A stretch of 43,931 bases of DNA from Thiorhodococcus drewsii AZ1. GTDB taxonomy: Bacteria; Pseudomonadota; Gammaproteobacteria; Chromatiales; Chromatiaceae. The notes beneath the pieces were generated by a model. The model was given only the letters and a program-made list of their open reading frames with translations. It was not told the DNA's origin and searched no databases. The translations under genes and the position numbers were made by a program. The stretch spans positions 1-43,931 of the forward strand of contig NZ_AFWT01000040.1 of assembly GCF_000224065.1 (NCBI RefSeq). Direction: 5' to 3'. Below, piece by piece: positions 7,786 through 16,419 of this stretch; the stretch's first letter is position 1; each line of letters opens with the position of its first letter.

Positions 7786-7841
7786 ACTAGAGCAGAGTCT
7801 TTTTCCGGTATCAGGAGGTGCGACCATCGGCCTTGATTTTA

Positions 7842-7905
7842 CTCTTGCCCTTAATAAGTCACGCATGTATTCATGCAAAATGCGCGAACAGCGCTCAGGC
7901 AAGAG
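7842..7905. promoter_or_regulatory. Nested inverted repeats upstream of the operon
   Basis: Outer arms CTCTTGCC (7842-7849) and GGCAAGAG (7898-7905) enclose a small hairpin GCATG-TATT-CATGC (7863-7876). It could fold as a structured RNA element in a long leader of the leftward operon, or be a DNA-binding target. No known riboswitch was recognised. Confidence 0.3.
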
Positions 7906-8202
7906 AAATGAATTCAGCCTTTCCTAGCATTACAACCATGCAGTGTTCCTGAAAGAAAACCCATGAAACTGGAACCCTCCGGATCGAAGGGTAAATATTT
8001 CTCAATCAGAACGCGGTACAACGAGGAGATGAGCAGATTGCCTGTATTCAGGAATGCTGGTTCCTGATTTATGCAAGAGGCGGGAAAATAATGCTCGTTT
8101 ACTAATTCGACTTTGTCAGATTCGCGGAGCTAAATATTTGCAATGAGGGCGTGCAAAAAACTCCTTTTTTATAGCTAAAGAGTAAATTACGACACGAAGA
8201 TC

Positions 8203-8584
8203 TCCCATGACCACCAGCCCGATACACCCGAGCCCACGCCAGTGAGAGACTTGACCCGTGCCCAAACTCAGTGGTTCTTCATCGAGCACCGTTTTCGCGA
8301 GATCAAGAGCACGTGCGTACGGACCAATTATTCAGGTCCACCGCTTGAATGCGGGTACCACCACATGGCCGTGGTGATGTTGGCGACGCTGTTCATACTC
8401 CAGCAGAAGATCCAAGAGTAGAACTCAGTGGCCGACGCTCTCGCTCAACGGTTCTGTCACGGCTCTAGTCCATCTCTTGCCAATGACCAATACCAAGGCG
8501 CCAGTCACCGCCGAAGAACTGGCGGACATCATCGCTAAGCGCCATCAACATCCGCCGCAGGCCAAAGCACTCTCTGCTCCGTAG
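8203..8584 (+). pseudogene. Decayed DDE transposase, C-terminal remnant
   Basis: From about 8245 the frame reads RDLTRAQTQWFFIEHRFREI then KSTCVRTNYS and YHHMAVVMLATLFILQQKIQ before a TAG at 8419. The pattern of an acidic residue in a helix, then RHM/HHM and a hydrophobic helix, is that of the C-terminal end of IS4/IS701-type DDE transposases. A further piece, TKAPVTAEELADIIAKRHQH, follows in another frame and ends at 8584. There is no start codon in context, the N-terminal two thirds are missing, and no terminal inverted repeats were found. The gene is a dead insertion-sequence scar between the amine operon and the YibE/F gene. Confidence 0.65.
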
Positions 8585-8946
8585 ACGACAGAAACGCTGG
8601 AATCAAGTCTGACAAAGCAGAACGAAATGATGAATAAATAATGGGTGAAAAACACACGCTTATTGATTTTCAGAGAAAAACAACAGCCTCTAGACCTCAA
8701 GTAGCGCTTGCTTAATAAGCATCCTAGCGAGTGGATGGGTGATCAGTCAACGGACCAGTGATTCGCGACGCATTTAAAAATCCTTTTATATCAGTTATTT
8801 GGAAAATCGGTCTTCATAAATCTTTAATGCTAATATCTTTATTTATCAAAGATATAAAAGGTTTCAAGGCAAAAAACCCTGTCAACGGGCTATCTTTATT
8901 GACAACGACCGGATCAGGGCGGCGAACGGAGGATCGCCAACCCCAT
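8585..8946. other. AT-rich gap at the edge of the accessory region
   Basis: No gene is seen. The part from about 8760 to 8880 is markedly AT-rich compared with the GC-rich DNA that begins at the YibE/F gene. It contains a small hairpin, ATATCTTT (8833-8840) against AAAGATAT (8848-8855). The change in composition marks the right boundary of the foreign-looking left arm of the window. Confidence 0.5.
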
Positions 8947-10089
8947 CTACCGCGAAACGCTTCCATGCATGCTGGCCCGGTAAAGAAAGGCCGCGACCAG
9001 CGCGGTGAAGGGGGCCACTGTGATGAGTCCGAAGCTGCCGACCAGGATGTTGACCACCTCGGCGGCGACGAAGGGGGCGTTGAGGATATTCGCGGCCGGG
9101 AGCCCCTTGGCCATGAACAGCAGGAACATGGCGATGTGGCTGCTCGAATAGGCGAGCAGCAGGGTGGTGGTCATGGTCCCGATGACGGCCCTTCCGACCC
9201 TCAGCCCTGAGGTCAGGTGCTCGAACAGCCCGATGCCCGGATGATTGCGCTGGATCTCGTCCATGCTGGCGGCGATGTCCATCGCCAGATCCATGACCGC
9301 GCCCGATGAGGCGATGAAGATGCTGGCGATGAAGATGTCGGTCAGACGCAGATCGTAGTAGCCGGCATAGAGCAGCGTCTCGGCGAATGGCCTCACCGCG
9401 CCGTGCAGATGAAAGGCGTTGACGGACCAGACCGCCAGGGTGCAGGTCAGGGAGACCCCGAGCATGGAGCCGGCGAAGGTCGCGATACCGCGCCGGCTGA
9501 GCCCTCCGACCGAGAAGGTGATGACCCCGGTCAGCAGCGCGACCAGCGCCAGTCCGCACGGGATTGGCGGGTAGCCGAGCAGCACCAGGGGAAAGAAGAC
9601 CTTCCACAGCACCAGGGCGGCGAAGACGAACGACAGCGCCGCCTTGAGCCCGGTGACACCGGCAACCGCGATCAGCAGTACCACGAAGATGCCGATCAGC
9701 ATCAGCTCCAAGCCCAGCCGGTAATAGCCGCGCGCCATCCCATTGGCCGGCTTGCCGTTCTTGACCCCGTACTCGACCAGGATGACCTGGCCCTCCTCGT
9801 AGAACTCGTCGAGCTCCATCTTGCCGGTCAGCATGTTAGTGACCGCCAACTCCTGACCTTCGTATGGACCGTTGAGCAGACGAACGATGAGGAATTGATC
9901 CTCGGTCTTGACGATGAGATTGACCCGCACCTGGCTGTTGTCGACCTGGGTGACCAGGGCGCGCGCGTGCAGACCCGTCTCGGCGGAGGGCACGGGCGAC
10001 AGATTGATCAGGGCGAGCAGACCGCAGATGAGCGCGATGACCAGGGCGAACAGCCAGTCTCGGCTCAAGACGAAGGGAAAGGATTTCAT
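8947..10089 (-). CDS. YibE/F family membrane protein
   Basis: The 380-residue product has an N-terminal membrane anchor (about residues 10-30), a roughly 100-residue extracytoplasmic domain (ARALVTQVDNSQVRVNLIVK ... EGQELAVTNMLTGKMELDE), and then about seven hydrophobic helices from residue 125. Conserved-looking segments such as SGAVMDLAMDIAASMDEI and GRAVIGTMTTTLLLAYSSSH match the YibE/F family, integral membrane proteins of unknown function, some of which are proposed transporters. ATG at 10089 with GGAG five bases upstream is preferred to a start at 10146 that would lie close to the terminator. It follows the alkaline phosphatase gene on the same strand but is separated from it by a strong hairpin, so it is probably transcribed on its own or by read-through. 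Confidence 0.85.
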   Translation of the reverse strand: MKSFPFVLSRDWLFALVIALICGLLALINLSPVPSAETGLHARALVTQVDNSQVRVNLIVKTEDQFLIVRLLNGPYEGQELAVTNMLTGKMELDEFYEEGQVILVEYGVKNGKPANGMARGYYRLGLELMLIGIFVVLLIAVAGVTGLKAALSFVFAALVLWKVFFPLVLLGYPPIPCGLALVALLTGVITFSVGGLSRRGIATFAGSMLGVSLTCTLAVWSVNAFHLHGAVRPFAETLLYAGYYDLRLTDIFIASIFIASSGAVMDLAMDIAASMDEIQRNHPGIGLFEHLTSGLRVGRAVIGTMTTTLLLAYSSSHIAMFLLFMAKGLPAANILNAPFVAAEVVNILVGSFGLITVAPFTALVAAFLYRASMHGSVSR

Positions 10090-10150
10090 CGGAACTCCAT
10101 GACCGAACCGCCGCATCACGCGCGACATCATGGCGGTCCGGAACACAAGA

Positions 10151-10177
10151 ACGGCGCCGTCGCAAGGACGGCGCCGT
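10151..10177 (-). terminator. Hairpin terminator after the alkaline phosphatase gene
   Basis: ACGGCGCCGTC and GACGGCGCCGT form a perfect 11-base-pair stem with loop GCAAG (10162-10166). On the minus strand it is followed by TTCTTGTGTT. It lies about 30 bases after the alkaline phosphatase stop codon. Confidence 0.75.
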
Positions 10178-10206
10178 GTGGCGGGAAACGGAGACGGCGG
10201 GAGGTC

Positions 10207-11727
10207 TTATTTGACGACCGGAAGGGTCTCCCGGAAGCCCATGGCCTTGGACAGATTCTTGGCGATGTCCGTGTTGTCGTAGAAGCCGGCGAAGAGGTCT
10301 GCCTGACCTCCTTGCGCGAAGACGGGTACCGGAACGCCAGTGTGGGAGTAGGACGTCCAACCGATGCTGGCGACCTCGTTCAGGATGTGGGTAATGGTGA
10401 CGATGATCGGCTCGTAGTTGCCGTACAACAGCTTGTTCTCGGCGCCACTGTTGTCGTTCTCGCCAATCATGGACATGTCGTAGGCGTCTTCCAGCTTCTC
10501 CTTCTGGTAGTCGTTCAGGTCGTTCCAGACGAGTCCAAAGTCATCCTTCAGCAGGGCGACCATCTCGGCGTTGGAGGAGAGATTGTCGTCGGCTGTCCAG
10601 TTGTAGCCGCTCTCGTATTTCGCCTTGTGGGCCTCCCACTGATTGGCGGCGAAGTGCTCGAAGCTGTTCGATTGACCGAACAGCTTGTCGTAATAGGCGC
10701 TATAGCCCGTGGTCGCGTGACCGATGGTCATGCCGCCCGTCTCGTGGTCGCCGGTCACGACGATCAGGGTGTCGTTCGGATGCTTGGCGTAGAAGGCCAG
10801 CGCCTTGGCGATGGCCGCGTCGAAGTCGAGCACGTCGTTGATCGCGGCAACCGCGTCGTTGGCGTGGCAGGCCCAGTCGATCTTGCCGCCCTCGACCATG
10901 ATGAAGAAGCCGCGGTTGTTCTTCGCGTAGAGGTTTTCGATCGCGACCTCGGTCATCTCGGCCAGCGACAGATTGGTCTCCGGGCGATCGATGGCGTAGG
11001 GCATAGCCGAGGAGCGGTCCAGGGTCTCGTTGATGGCGACGACCTTCTCCGGGGCACCACGATCCTTCAGCGCCAGAATCGACGCGCGACCGTTGACCAC
11101 GGTGTAGCCGTTGGCGGTCAGCAGATCCCAGATGTTGTTCTCGGAGTCTCCGCTACGGGCGGCACCGGTCGGAGCGACGAGGCCACCGCCGCCGAAGAAG
11201 TCGTAACCGGACTCGGCGAGCTGGGTCTCGATCTGGTTCATGTAGCCACGGCTGGTCACGCTCGCGTAGTAGGCGGCCGGGGTGGCGTGATCCAGCGAGA
11301 CACTGGAGAGGATACCGACCTTGCGGCCATGCTCGTGGGCGAGCTGGGCGACGCTCTTGTAGCTGGTGGTCAGGGTATCGTCCATGCCGAGGACCCCGCT
11401 CTTGGTCTTGATCCCAGTCGCGAAGGCGGTACCGGCCGAGGCCGAATCGGTCATGAGCGCACCGGCGTCATAAGTGGTCTGCATGCCCTGGATGGGCAGC
11501 TGGGTCATATTCAGACGGTTGTCGGGGTTGAGCAGATCGACAGCCTTAATCGCCGAGCCACCATTCTTGGTCGTCAGATAGGCCTCGGTCGCCTGGATCT
11601 GGCCGCTCGCCATGCCATCGCCAAGGAAAAAGAAAACGTACTTCGCCAGTGGTGCCGCGTCGGCCAGGCTGGCGGAACAGAGGGCCACCACGGCCAATAA
11701 CCGGGGGATCGAATGTGTCGGGGTCAT
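10207..11727 (-). CDS. Secreted alkaline phosphatase (PhoA family)
   Basis: The 506-residue enzyme hydrolyses phosphate monoesters in the periplasm. A signal peptide covers about residues 1-25 (cleavage near ADAA). Metal and catalytic motifs are FFLGDGMA (Asp37), TDSASAGTAF with the nucleophilic Ser95 and the usual alkaline-phosphatase SAGTA string, VEGGKIDWACHAND (Glu, Asp and His ligands), VVTGDHETGG, and a final SHTGVPVPVFAQG that carries the last His ligand. The chain is somewhat longer than E. coli PhoA, with an insert around residues 300-420 rich in Tyr and Asn. ATG at 11727 has AGGAG eight bases upstream, and an earlier start in the same frame would precede the signal peptide. A weak Pho-box-like element lies upstream. 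A strong terminator follows the gene. Confidence 0.92.
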   Translation of the reverse strand: MTPTHSIPRLLAVVALCSASLADAAPLAKYVFFFLGDGMASGQIQATEAYLTTKNGGSAIKAVDLLNPDNRLNMTQLPIQGMQTTYDAGALMTDSASAGTAFATGIKTKSGVLGMDDTLTTSYKSVAQLAHEHGRKVGILSSVSLDHATPAAYYASVTSRGYMNQIETQLAESGYDFFGGGGLVAPTGAARSGDSENNIWDLLTANGYTVVNGRASILALKDRGAPEKVVAINETLDRSSAMPYAIDRPETNLSLAEMTEVAIENLYAKNNRGFFIMVEGGKIDWACHANDAVAAINDVLDFDAAIAKALAFYAKHPNDTLIVVTGDHETGGMTIGHATTGYSAYYDKLFGQSNSFEHFAANQWEAHKAKYESGYNWTADDNLSSNAEMVALLKDDFGLVWNDLNDYQKEKLEDAYDMSMIGENDNSGAENKLLYGNYEPIIVTITHILNEVASIGWTSYSHTGVPVPVFAQGGQADLFAGFYDNTDIAKNLSKAMGFRETLPVVK

Positions 11728-11844
11728 TTGCTCAACTCCTGCAAATAGAGACGGACACCGCCCCGGAAACCGGAACGATGAAAAAATCGGGGGGAATCCC
11801 AAGCGATCCCCCGTGGTTTGGCGCAGGAAATCTAACGAATAACC

Positions 11845-11862
11845 ATTTCAACAGTGTGACAA
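11845..11862 (-). promoter_or_regulatory. Possible degenerate Pho box
   Basis: On the minus strand TTGTCAC-ACTG-TTGAAAT has the 7-4-7 spacing of a PhoB box. The first half matches CTGTCAT in five of seven positions and the second in four. It lies about 120 bases upstream of the alkaline phosphatase start, where phosphate control would make sense. Confidence 0.3.
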
Positions 11863-11959
11863 TTAGATGAAGCTATTCCCGGATCGCCGCCACTGACGAC
11901 ACGGCCGCATCGACCGAAAACGCCCCTCGATCACCCCGCAAGACAGGGATGTCGTCCGC

Positions 11960-11975
11960 TGTTCCGATTCTCACA
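11960..11975. promoter_or_regulatory. NifA upstream activator site, distal
   Basis: TGTTCCGATTCTCACA fits TGT-N10-ACA exactly. It lies about 97 bases before the sigma-54 promoter of nifB, a normal distance for an enhancer bound by NifA. Confidence 0.75.
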
Positions 11976-11993
11976 AGCGCTTGCCCAGCAACC

Positions 11994-12009
11994 TGTCGCA
12001 ATCCTCACA
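11994..12009. promoter_or_regulatory. NifA upstream activator site, proximal
   Basis: TGTCGCAATCCTCACA fits TGT-N10-ACA exactly. It lies 34 bases after the first activator site and about 62 bases before the sigma-54 promoter, suggesting a paired enhancer. Confidence 0.75.
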
Positions 12010-12071
12010 AAGCGGAAAAGCGCCACAGAAAAAACAATTTAAAATCAATTATATATACAGCAAAAACAAGC

Positions 12072-12087
12072 AGGCATGGCAATTGCT
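12072..12087 (+). promoter_or_regulatory. Sigma-54 (-24/-12) promoter of nifB
   Basis: AGGCATGGCAATTGCT matches TGGCACG-N4-TTGCW with correct GG-to-GC spacing and two mismatches. Transcription would start near 12098, about 55 bases before the nifB start codon. Two NifA sites lie upstream. Confidence 0.7.
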
Positions 12088-12151
12088 TACATATGGATCA
12101 GATTCTTCGATCCACTGGGGCGGGTGCCCCCGATTCTCTGGAGGCAGCGTG

Positions 12152-13645
12152 ATGGAGTTGAAGGTAAAGAGCCAAGGCGGTTGCGCATCGAGCGGCTGCG
12201 GCAGCAGCGCGGACCGACTCTCCCATCTACCGGAGGCGATCCGCGCGAAGGTCAACAACCATCCCTGTTTCTCCGAGGATGCGCATCATCACTATGCGCG
12301 GATGCATGTTGCGGTCGCGCCGGCCTGCAATATCCAGTGCCACTATTGCAACCGTAAATACGACTGTTCCAACGAGTCGCGCCCCGGCGTGGTCTCCGAA
12401 CTGCTGACACCGGACCAGGCGGTCAAGAAGGTGCTGGCGGTCGCGGCCAACATCCCGCAGATGACCGTACTCGGCATCGCTGGACCGGGCGATCCGCTCG
12501 CCAACCCCGAGCGCACGCTCGAGACCTTCCGCCAGCTCTCCGAGAAGGCCCCGGACATCCGGCTCTGCGTCTCGACCAACGGCCTGGCGCTGCCCGAGCT
12601 GGTCGACGAGATCTGCAAGCACAACATCGAACACGTCACCATCACCATCAACTGCGTGGATCCGGACGTGGGCGCCAAGATCTATCCCTGGATCTTCTGG
12701 AAGAATCGCCGCGTCAAGGGCCGCAAGGCCGCCGAGATCCTCATCGCGCAGCAGCAGAAGGGGCTCGAGATGCTGGTCGAGCGCGGTGTGCTGGTGAAGG
12801 TCAACTCGGTGCTCATCCCGGGCGTGAACGACGCGCACCTCAAGGAGGTCAGCCGTGTCGTCAAGGCCAAGGGTGCCTTCCTGCACAACGTCATGCCTCT
12901 GATCGCCGAGGAAGAGCACGGCACCTTCTACGGCCTCATGGGCCAGCGCGGCCCGACCAACGAGGAACTCCAAACCCTGCAGGACGCCTGCGCCGGTGAC
13001 ATGGCCATGATGCGCCACTGCCGCCAATGTCGCGCGGATGCGGTCGGCATGCTCGGCGAGGACCGGGGACACGAATTCACGCTCGACAAGATCGAGACCA
13101 TGGAGATCGACTACACCGCAGCCATGGCTCGCCGCGCCCAGGTCCATGCCGAGATCGAGGCCAATCGCGCGGCCCAACGCACTCAGAGCGGCGAGGTCTT
13201 CGTCTCGCTCGCCTCGCTCAAACGCCCAGCGCCCAAGAAGACCGAGACGCGTCCGGTGCTGATGGCCGTCGCCACCGCCGGCAGCGGTGTCGTCAACCAG
13301 CATTTCGGGCATGCCCGCGAGTTCCTCGTCTACGAGGCATCCGCCACGGACGTACGCTTCATCGGGGCACGCAAGGTCGACCTCTACTGTTCCGGCGGCG
13401 ACACCTGCGGGGACGCCGAGACCACCCTGCAGAAGATCATCCGCACGCTCTCGGGCTGCGAGGTCGTGCTCTGCTCCAAGATCGGCTACGAGCCCTGGGG
13501 TCAGCTGGAAGCCGCTGGCATCGTCCCGAACGGCGAGCATGCGATGGAGCCGATCGAGGAGGCCGTCGCCGCCGTCTATCGCGAGATGCTCGAATCGGGC
13601 CGCCTCGACCACGCGCCCGCCCCCGAACAACGCATGTCGGCCTGA
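12152..13645 (+). CDS. nifB: NifB, FeMo-cofactor biosynthesis radical SAM protein
   Basis: NifB fuses and rearranges [4Fe-4S] clusters into NifB-co, the 8Fe-9S-C precursor of the nitrogenase cofactor. The 497-residue protein has the radical-SAM cysteines CNIQCHYC (Cys59, 63 and 66), GIAGPGDPLANPE in the SAM-binding region, and the NifB-type HCRQCRADAVGMLGED cysteine cluster. A C-terminal NifX-like domain begins around residue 368 (VLMAVATAGSGVVNQHFGHA). ATG at 12152 is chosen because GGAGG sits eight bases upstream; the same frame is open further left but would read through the promoter. Expression is expected to depend on NifA and sigma-54. It leads the rightward nif block; the ferredoxin gene follows after 14 bases. 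Confidence 0.97.
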   Translation: MELKVKSQGGCASSGCGSSADRLSHLPEAIRAKVNNHPCFSEDAHHHYARMHVAVAPACNIQCHYCNRKYDCSNESRPGVVSELLTPDQAVKKVLAVAANIPQMTVLGIAGPGDPLANPERTLETFRQLSEKAPDIRLCVSTNGLALPELVDEICKHNIEHVTITINCVDPDVGAKIYPWIFWKNRRVKGRKAAEILIAQQQKGLEMLVERGVLVKVNSVLIPGVNDAHLKEVSRVVKAKGAFLHNVMPLIAEEEHGTFYGLMGQRGPTNEELQTLQDACAGDMAMMRHCRQCRADAVGMLGEDRGHEFTLDKIETMEIDYTAAMARRAQVHAEIEANRAAQRTQSGEVFVSLASLKRPAPKKTETRPVLMAVATAGSGVVNQHFGHAREFLVYEASATDVRFIGARKVDLYCSGGDTCGDAETTLQKIIRTLSGCEVVLCSKIGYEPWGQLEAAGIVPNGEHAMEPIEEAVAAVYREMLESGRLDHAPAPEQRMSA

Positions 13646-13659
13646 GAGGAAACGCGACC

Positions 13660-13938
13660 ATGGCACTGACAATCATCGAAAGCTGCGTCAATTGCTGGGC
13701 CTGCGAGCCCCTGTGTCCGAGCAAGGCCATCATCGAGGCCAAGCCGCACTTCCTGATCGACGCCAAGAAATGCAGCGAATGCGATGGCGATTTCGCTGAG
13801 CCCCAATGCGCGAGCATCTGCCCGATCGAGGGGGCGATTCTCGACGCAGCCGGACTCGCAGTGAATCCGCCGGGCTCCTTGACCGGAATTCCACCCGAGC
13901 GTCTGGCTGCGGCCCAGGCCGAAATCCGCGCCCGCTGA
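13660..13938 (+). CDS. 2[4Fe-4S] ferredoxin, nifB-associated (FdxN/Alvin type)
   Basis: This 92-residue ferredoxin carries CVNCWACEPLCP (CxxCxxCxxxCP) and CSECDGDFAEPQCASICP (CxxC-x8-CxxxCP). The longer gap in the second motif and the C-terminal extension are marks of the Allochromatium vinosum (Alvin) ferredoxin type. Such proteins are low-potential one-electron carriers. Next to nifB it probably supplies electrons to radical-SAM chemistry or to nitrogenase; FdxN is required for NifB-co synthesis in other diazotrophs. The ATG has GAGAGGA upstream, overlapping the end of nifB. About 200 bases without a gene follow, in which no sigma-54 promoter was found, so transcription may continue into the next gene. 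Both cluster motifs are intact. Confidence 0.92.
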   Translation: MALTIIESCVNCWACEPLCPSKAIIEAKPHFLIDAKKCSECDGDFAEPQCASICPIEGAILDAAGLAVNPPGSLTGIPPERLAAAQAEIRAR

Positions 13939-14139
13939 TCCAGGGCGCGGAGCCGAGACACGCATCGACCGCATAGTGGGATTCCGTTGAACGCCGCACA
14001 GGATTGGCTTGTGTCGCATTCAGGTCGAACAGACGACCGGTGTCGAACGACCGAACTCGGCGATCCGAATCATGACGAGCGCCGCGCCGCATCCAGGTGG
14101 AGGGCTCATCGAACAGACTGACGAGAGGAGAAGCGCAAC

Positions 14140-14583
14140 GTGAGCACGTCCGTGATCTTCTACGAGAAGCCGGGATGCATCTCCAACGCCAAGCAGAAAT
14201 CGCTGCTGAAGTCGCTGGGCCATCGCCTGAGCGTGCGCAATCTGCTGACCGAGTCCTGGACGGCGGAGCGGCTGCGTCCCTTTTTCGGCGAGCGTCCGGT
14301 GCGTGACTGGTTCAATCCGACCGCACCCCGCATCAAGGCGGGCGAGGTCGAGCCGGGCGCGCTCGACGCAGCGACCGCCCTATCCCTGATGGTTGCCGAT
14401 CCGCTGCTGATCCGCCGCCCCTTGATCGAGTGCGACCTCGGGGTGAGCTGCGGTTTCGACGCCGGCCCCCTGCTCGATGCCCTGGGCGTGCAACTGACCG
14501 AGGGTCAGGATCTGCAGTCCTGTTCGCAGACAGGGCCTGATCCCCATTGCGATCTGCCGACCGCCGAGGCGGACCTCCGATGA
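14140..14583 (+). CDS. ArsC/Spx-like nitrogenase-associated protein
   Basis: The 147-residue product starts like an arsenate-reductase/Spx thioredoxin-fold protein: SVIFYEKPGCISNAKQKSLL with a single Cys13, then RPLIECDLGVSCGFD in place of the ArsC arginine region. It matches what I remember as the nitrogenase-associated protein family, related to NifO in Azotobacter, which is linked to molybdenum distribution and cofactor synthesis. The biochemical role is not settled. The GTG start has GAGGAG eleven bases upstream. The last 50 residues are Asp-, Gln- and Pro-rich and probably flexible. Its stop overlaps the next start as ATGA, so translation is coupled to the flavodiiron protein. Confidence 0.8.
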   Translation: MSTSVIFYEKPGCISNAKQKSLLKSLGHRLSVRNLLTESWTAERLRPFFGERPVRDWFNPTAPRIKAGEVEPGALDAATALSLMVADPLLIRRPLIECDLGVSCGFDAGPLLDALGVQLTEGQDLQSCSQTGPDPHCDLPTAEADLR

Positions 14584-15875
14584 CGCACCTTCCGTCGACC
14601 TCCCGAAACGGCATGGCCGAGGCGACCGAGGCGGTCGAGATCCGGCCCGGTCTGCATTGGATCGGTGCGCTCGATCCGGGATTGCGCACCTTCGACATCA
14701 TCCTGCGTACGGCCAACGGCACCACCTACAATTCCTACCTGGTGCGCGGGAGCGACGGGGTCGCCGTCATCGATACCGTCAAGGCGGAATTCGCCGACGA
14801 CTTCTTCGCCCGACTGGAATCGGTCGCCCGTTACGACGAGATCAAGGTCATCGTGCTCAATCACCTTGAGCCGGACCACACGGGCGCGCTGCCCGAACTC
14901 ATGCGTCGCGCGCCCCAGGCGCGGCTCCATATCTCGACCCGCGCGCCGGCCATGCTCAAGGCGCTGCTCAAGCCGAGCGAGGAGCATCCGCTCGAATACC
15001 AGGCAGTCGATACCGGAGACGAGGTCTCGCTCGGCGACCGCACGCTGCGCTTCCTGCATACGCCCTTTCTGCATTGGCCGGATACCCAATGCACCTATCT
15101 GGTCGAGGAAGCGACGCTGTTCTCCGGAGACGTTTTCGGCTGTCATCACTGCGACAGCCGCATGTTCAACGAGCAGTGCGGGGACTTCCGTTTCGCGTTC
15201 GATTACTACTACGCGCACATCATGCGACCCTTCAAGACGCATGTGATGGACGCCCTCAAGCTGATCGAACCACTGCCGCTCCAGATCATCGCGCCGACCC
15301 ACGGCCCCATTCTGCGCGACCGGCCCAGACGCTATCTGACCCGGTATCGCGAACTCTCGACGTCGACCTTCGCCGAACGGATCGGCAACGAGGAGCCGAC
15401 GCTGGTCGTCTTCTATATGAGCTCCTATGGCAACACCGCGCGGATGGCCGAGTCCATCCGCACCGGTGCCGAGGAGGCCGGGGCGCGCGTCTCGCTCTAC
15501 GACCTGGAAGGCGGCGAGATCCAACCCTTCGTGGACCTGGTCGAATCGGCCGACGCCCTGGCGTTCGGATCGCCGACTATCAATGGGGACGCTGTAAAGC
15601 CGATCTGGGATCTGCTGTCCTCGCTCGCCGTGATCGAGCTCAAGGGCAAACTCGGCGCCGCCTTCGGATCTTACGGCTGGACCGGCGAAGCGGTGCGCAT
15701 GATCGAGGACCGCATGCGCGGATTGAAGATGCGTGTTCCGGTGGCGGGGCTGCGCATCAAACTCATCCCGACCGATGAGGAACTGGCCGAGTGCCGCGAC
15801 TTCGGACGTGCGCTGGCCAGTGCCATCGTGAGTGGAGAGAAGGGCCGAGTCATCGATTTCGCCGACTTGGGCTGA
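14580..15875 (+). CDS. fprA: Flavodiiron protein (O2/NO reductase, FprA type)
   Basis: The 431-residue protein joins a metallo-beta-lactamase-like diiron domain (about 20-265) with a flavodoxin domain (about 273-420). Diiron ligands are visible in HLEPDH (His95, Glu97, Asp99, His100), in SGDVFG and in THGPI. The FMN phosphate loop is SSYGNTARMAES. Flavodiiron proteins reduce O2 or NO to water or N2O using electrons from rubredoxin or flavoproteins. Inside a nif operon its likely job is to scavenge O2 or NO near nitrogenase or the radical-SAM steps; some nif-linked members are annotated only as beta-lactamase-domain proteins. It overlaps the preceding gene by four bases. No rubredoxin is encoded nearby, but three ferredoxins are. 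Confidence 0.9.
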   Translation: MTHLPSTSRNGMAEATEAVEIRPGLHWIGALDPGLRTFDIILRTANGTTYNSYLVRGSDGVAVIDTVKAEFADDFFARLESVARYDEIKVIVLNHLEPDHTGALPELMRRAPQARLHISTRAPAMLKALLKPSEEHPLEYQAVDTGDEVSLGDRTLRFLHTPFLHWPDTQCTYLVEEATLFSGDVFGCHHCDSRMFNEQCGDFRFAFDYYYAHIMRPFKTHVMDALKLIEPLPLQIIAPTHGPILRDRPRRYLTRYRELSTSTFAERIGNEEPTLVVFYMSSYGNTARMAESIRTGAEEAGARVSLYDLEGGEIQPFVDLVESADALAFGSPTINGDAVKPIWDLLSSLAVIELKGKLGAAFGSYGWTGEAVRMIEDRMRGLKMRVPVAGLRIKLIPTDEELAECRDFGRALASAIVSGEKGRVIDFADLG

Positions 15876-15949
15876 ACAGGTCCGAGACCTTGACTCGACC
15901 TGCGGAGCCTATGCGATTGGCTAGGCTGTGCACCCTCTCCCACGGTCCT

Positions 15950-15967
15950 TCTCCCGTCCGCGGGAGA
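15950..15967. other. Short hairpin in the gap after the flavodiiron gene
   Basis: TCTCCCG and CGGGAGA pair around loop TCCG. No T-run follows, so it is not a clear terminator. No sigma-54 promoter was found in this 242-base gap, which leaves open whether the ferredoxin-nifQ-draG genes share the upstream transcript. Confidence 0.35.
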
Positions 15968-16105
15968 GGAAAACCTATCCGGTACCCCTCGGGGATTCGG
16001 ATCCGGGAGAGCGGTAAATGGACCGAACAGCGACGCCAACCCCAGGGTTTCCCGGGGCGGCCCGCCGATCGACAGCCATTGACCAAATCAACTATCGAAA
16101 CATAG

Positions 16106-16402
<297 letters not shown>

Positions 16403-16419
16403 TACAGGGGAGAAGTATC

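Noticed and set aside
8833-8855. Hairpin ATATCTTT/AAAGATAT as a terminator
   Set aside because: No gene ends beside it on either strand with the right orientation, and in AT-rich DNA such pairs arise by chance.
9403-11700. A 765-codon plus-strand frame
   Set aside because: It lies opposite the YibE/F and alkaline phosphatase genes, whose motifs and signal peptide are clear; a high-GC shadow.
12227-13672. A 481-codon minus-strand frame
   Set aside because: Antisense to nifB; low-complexity Asp/Gly/Leu composition typical of GC-rich shadows.
13939-14139. Possible sigma-54 promoter before the ArsC-like gene (TTGGCTTGTGTCGC)
   Set aside because: GG-to-GC spacing is wrong by two bases and no TGT-N10-ACA site lies nearby.
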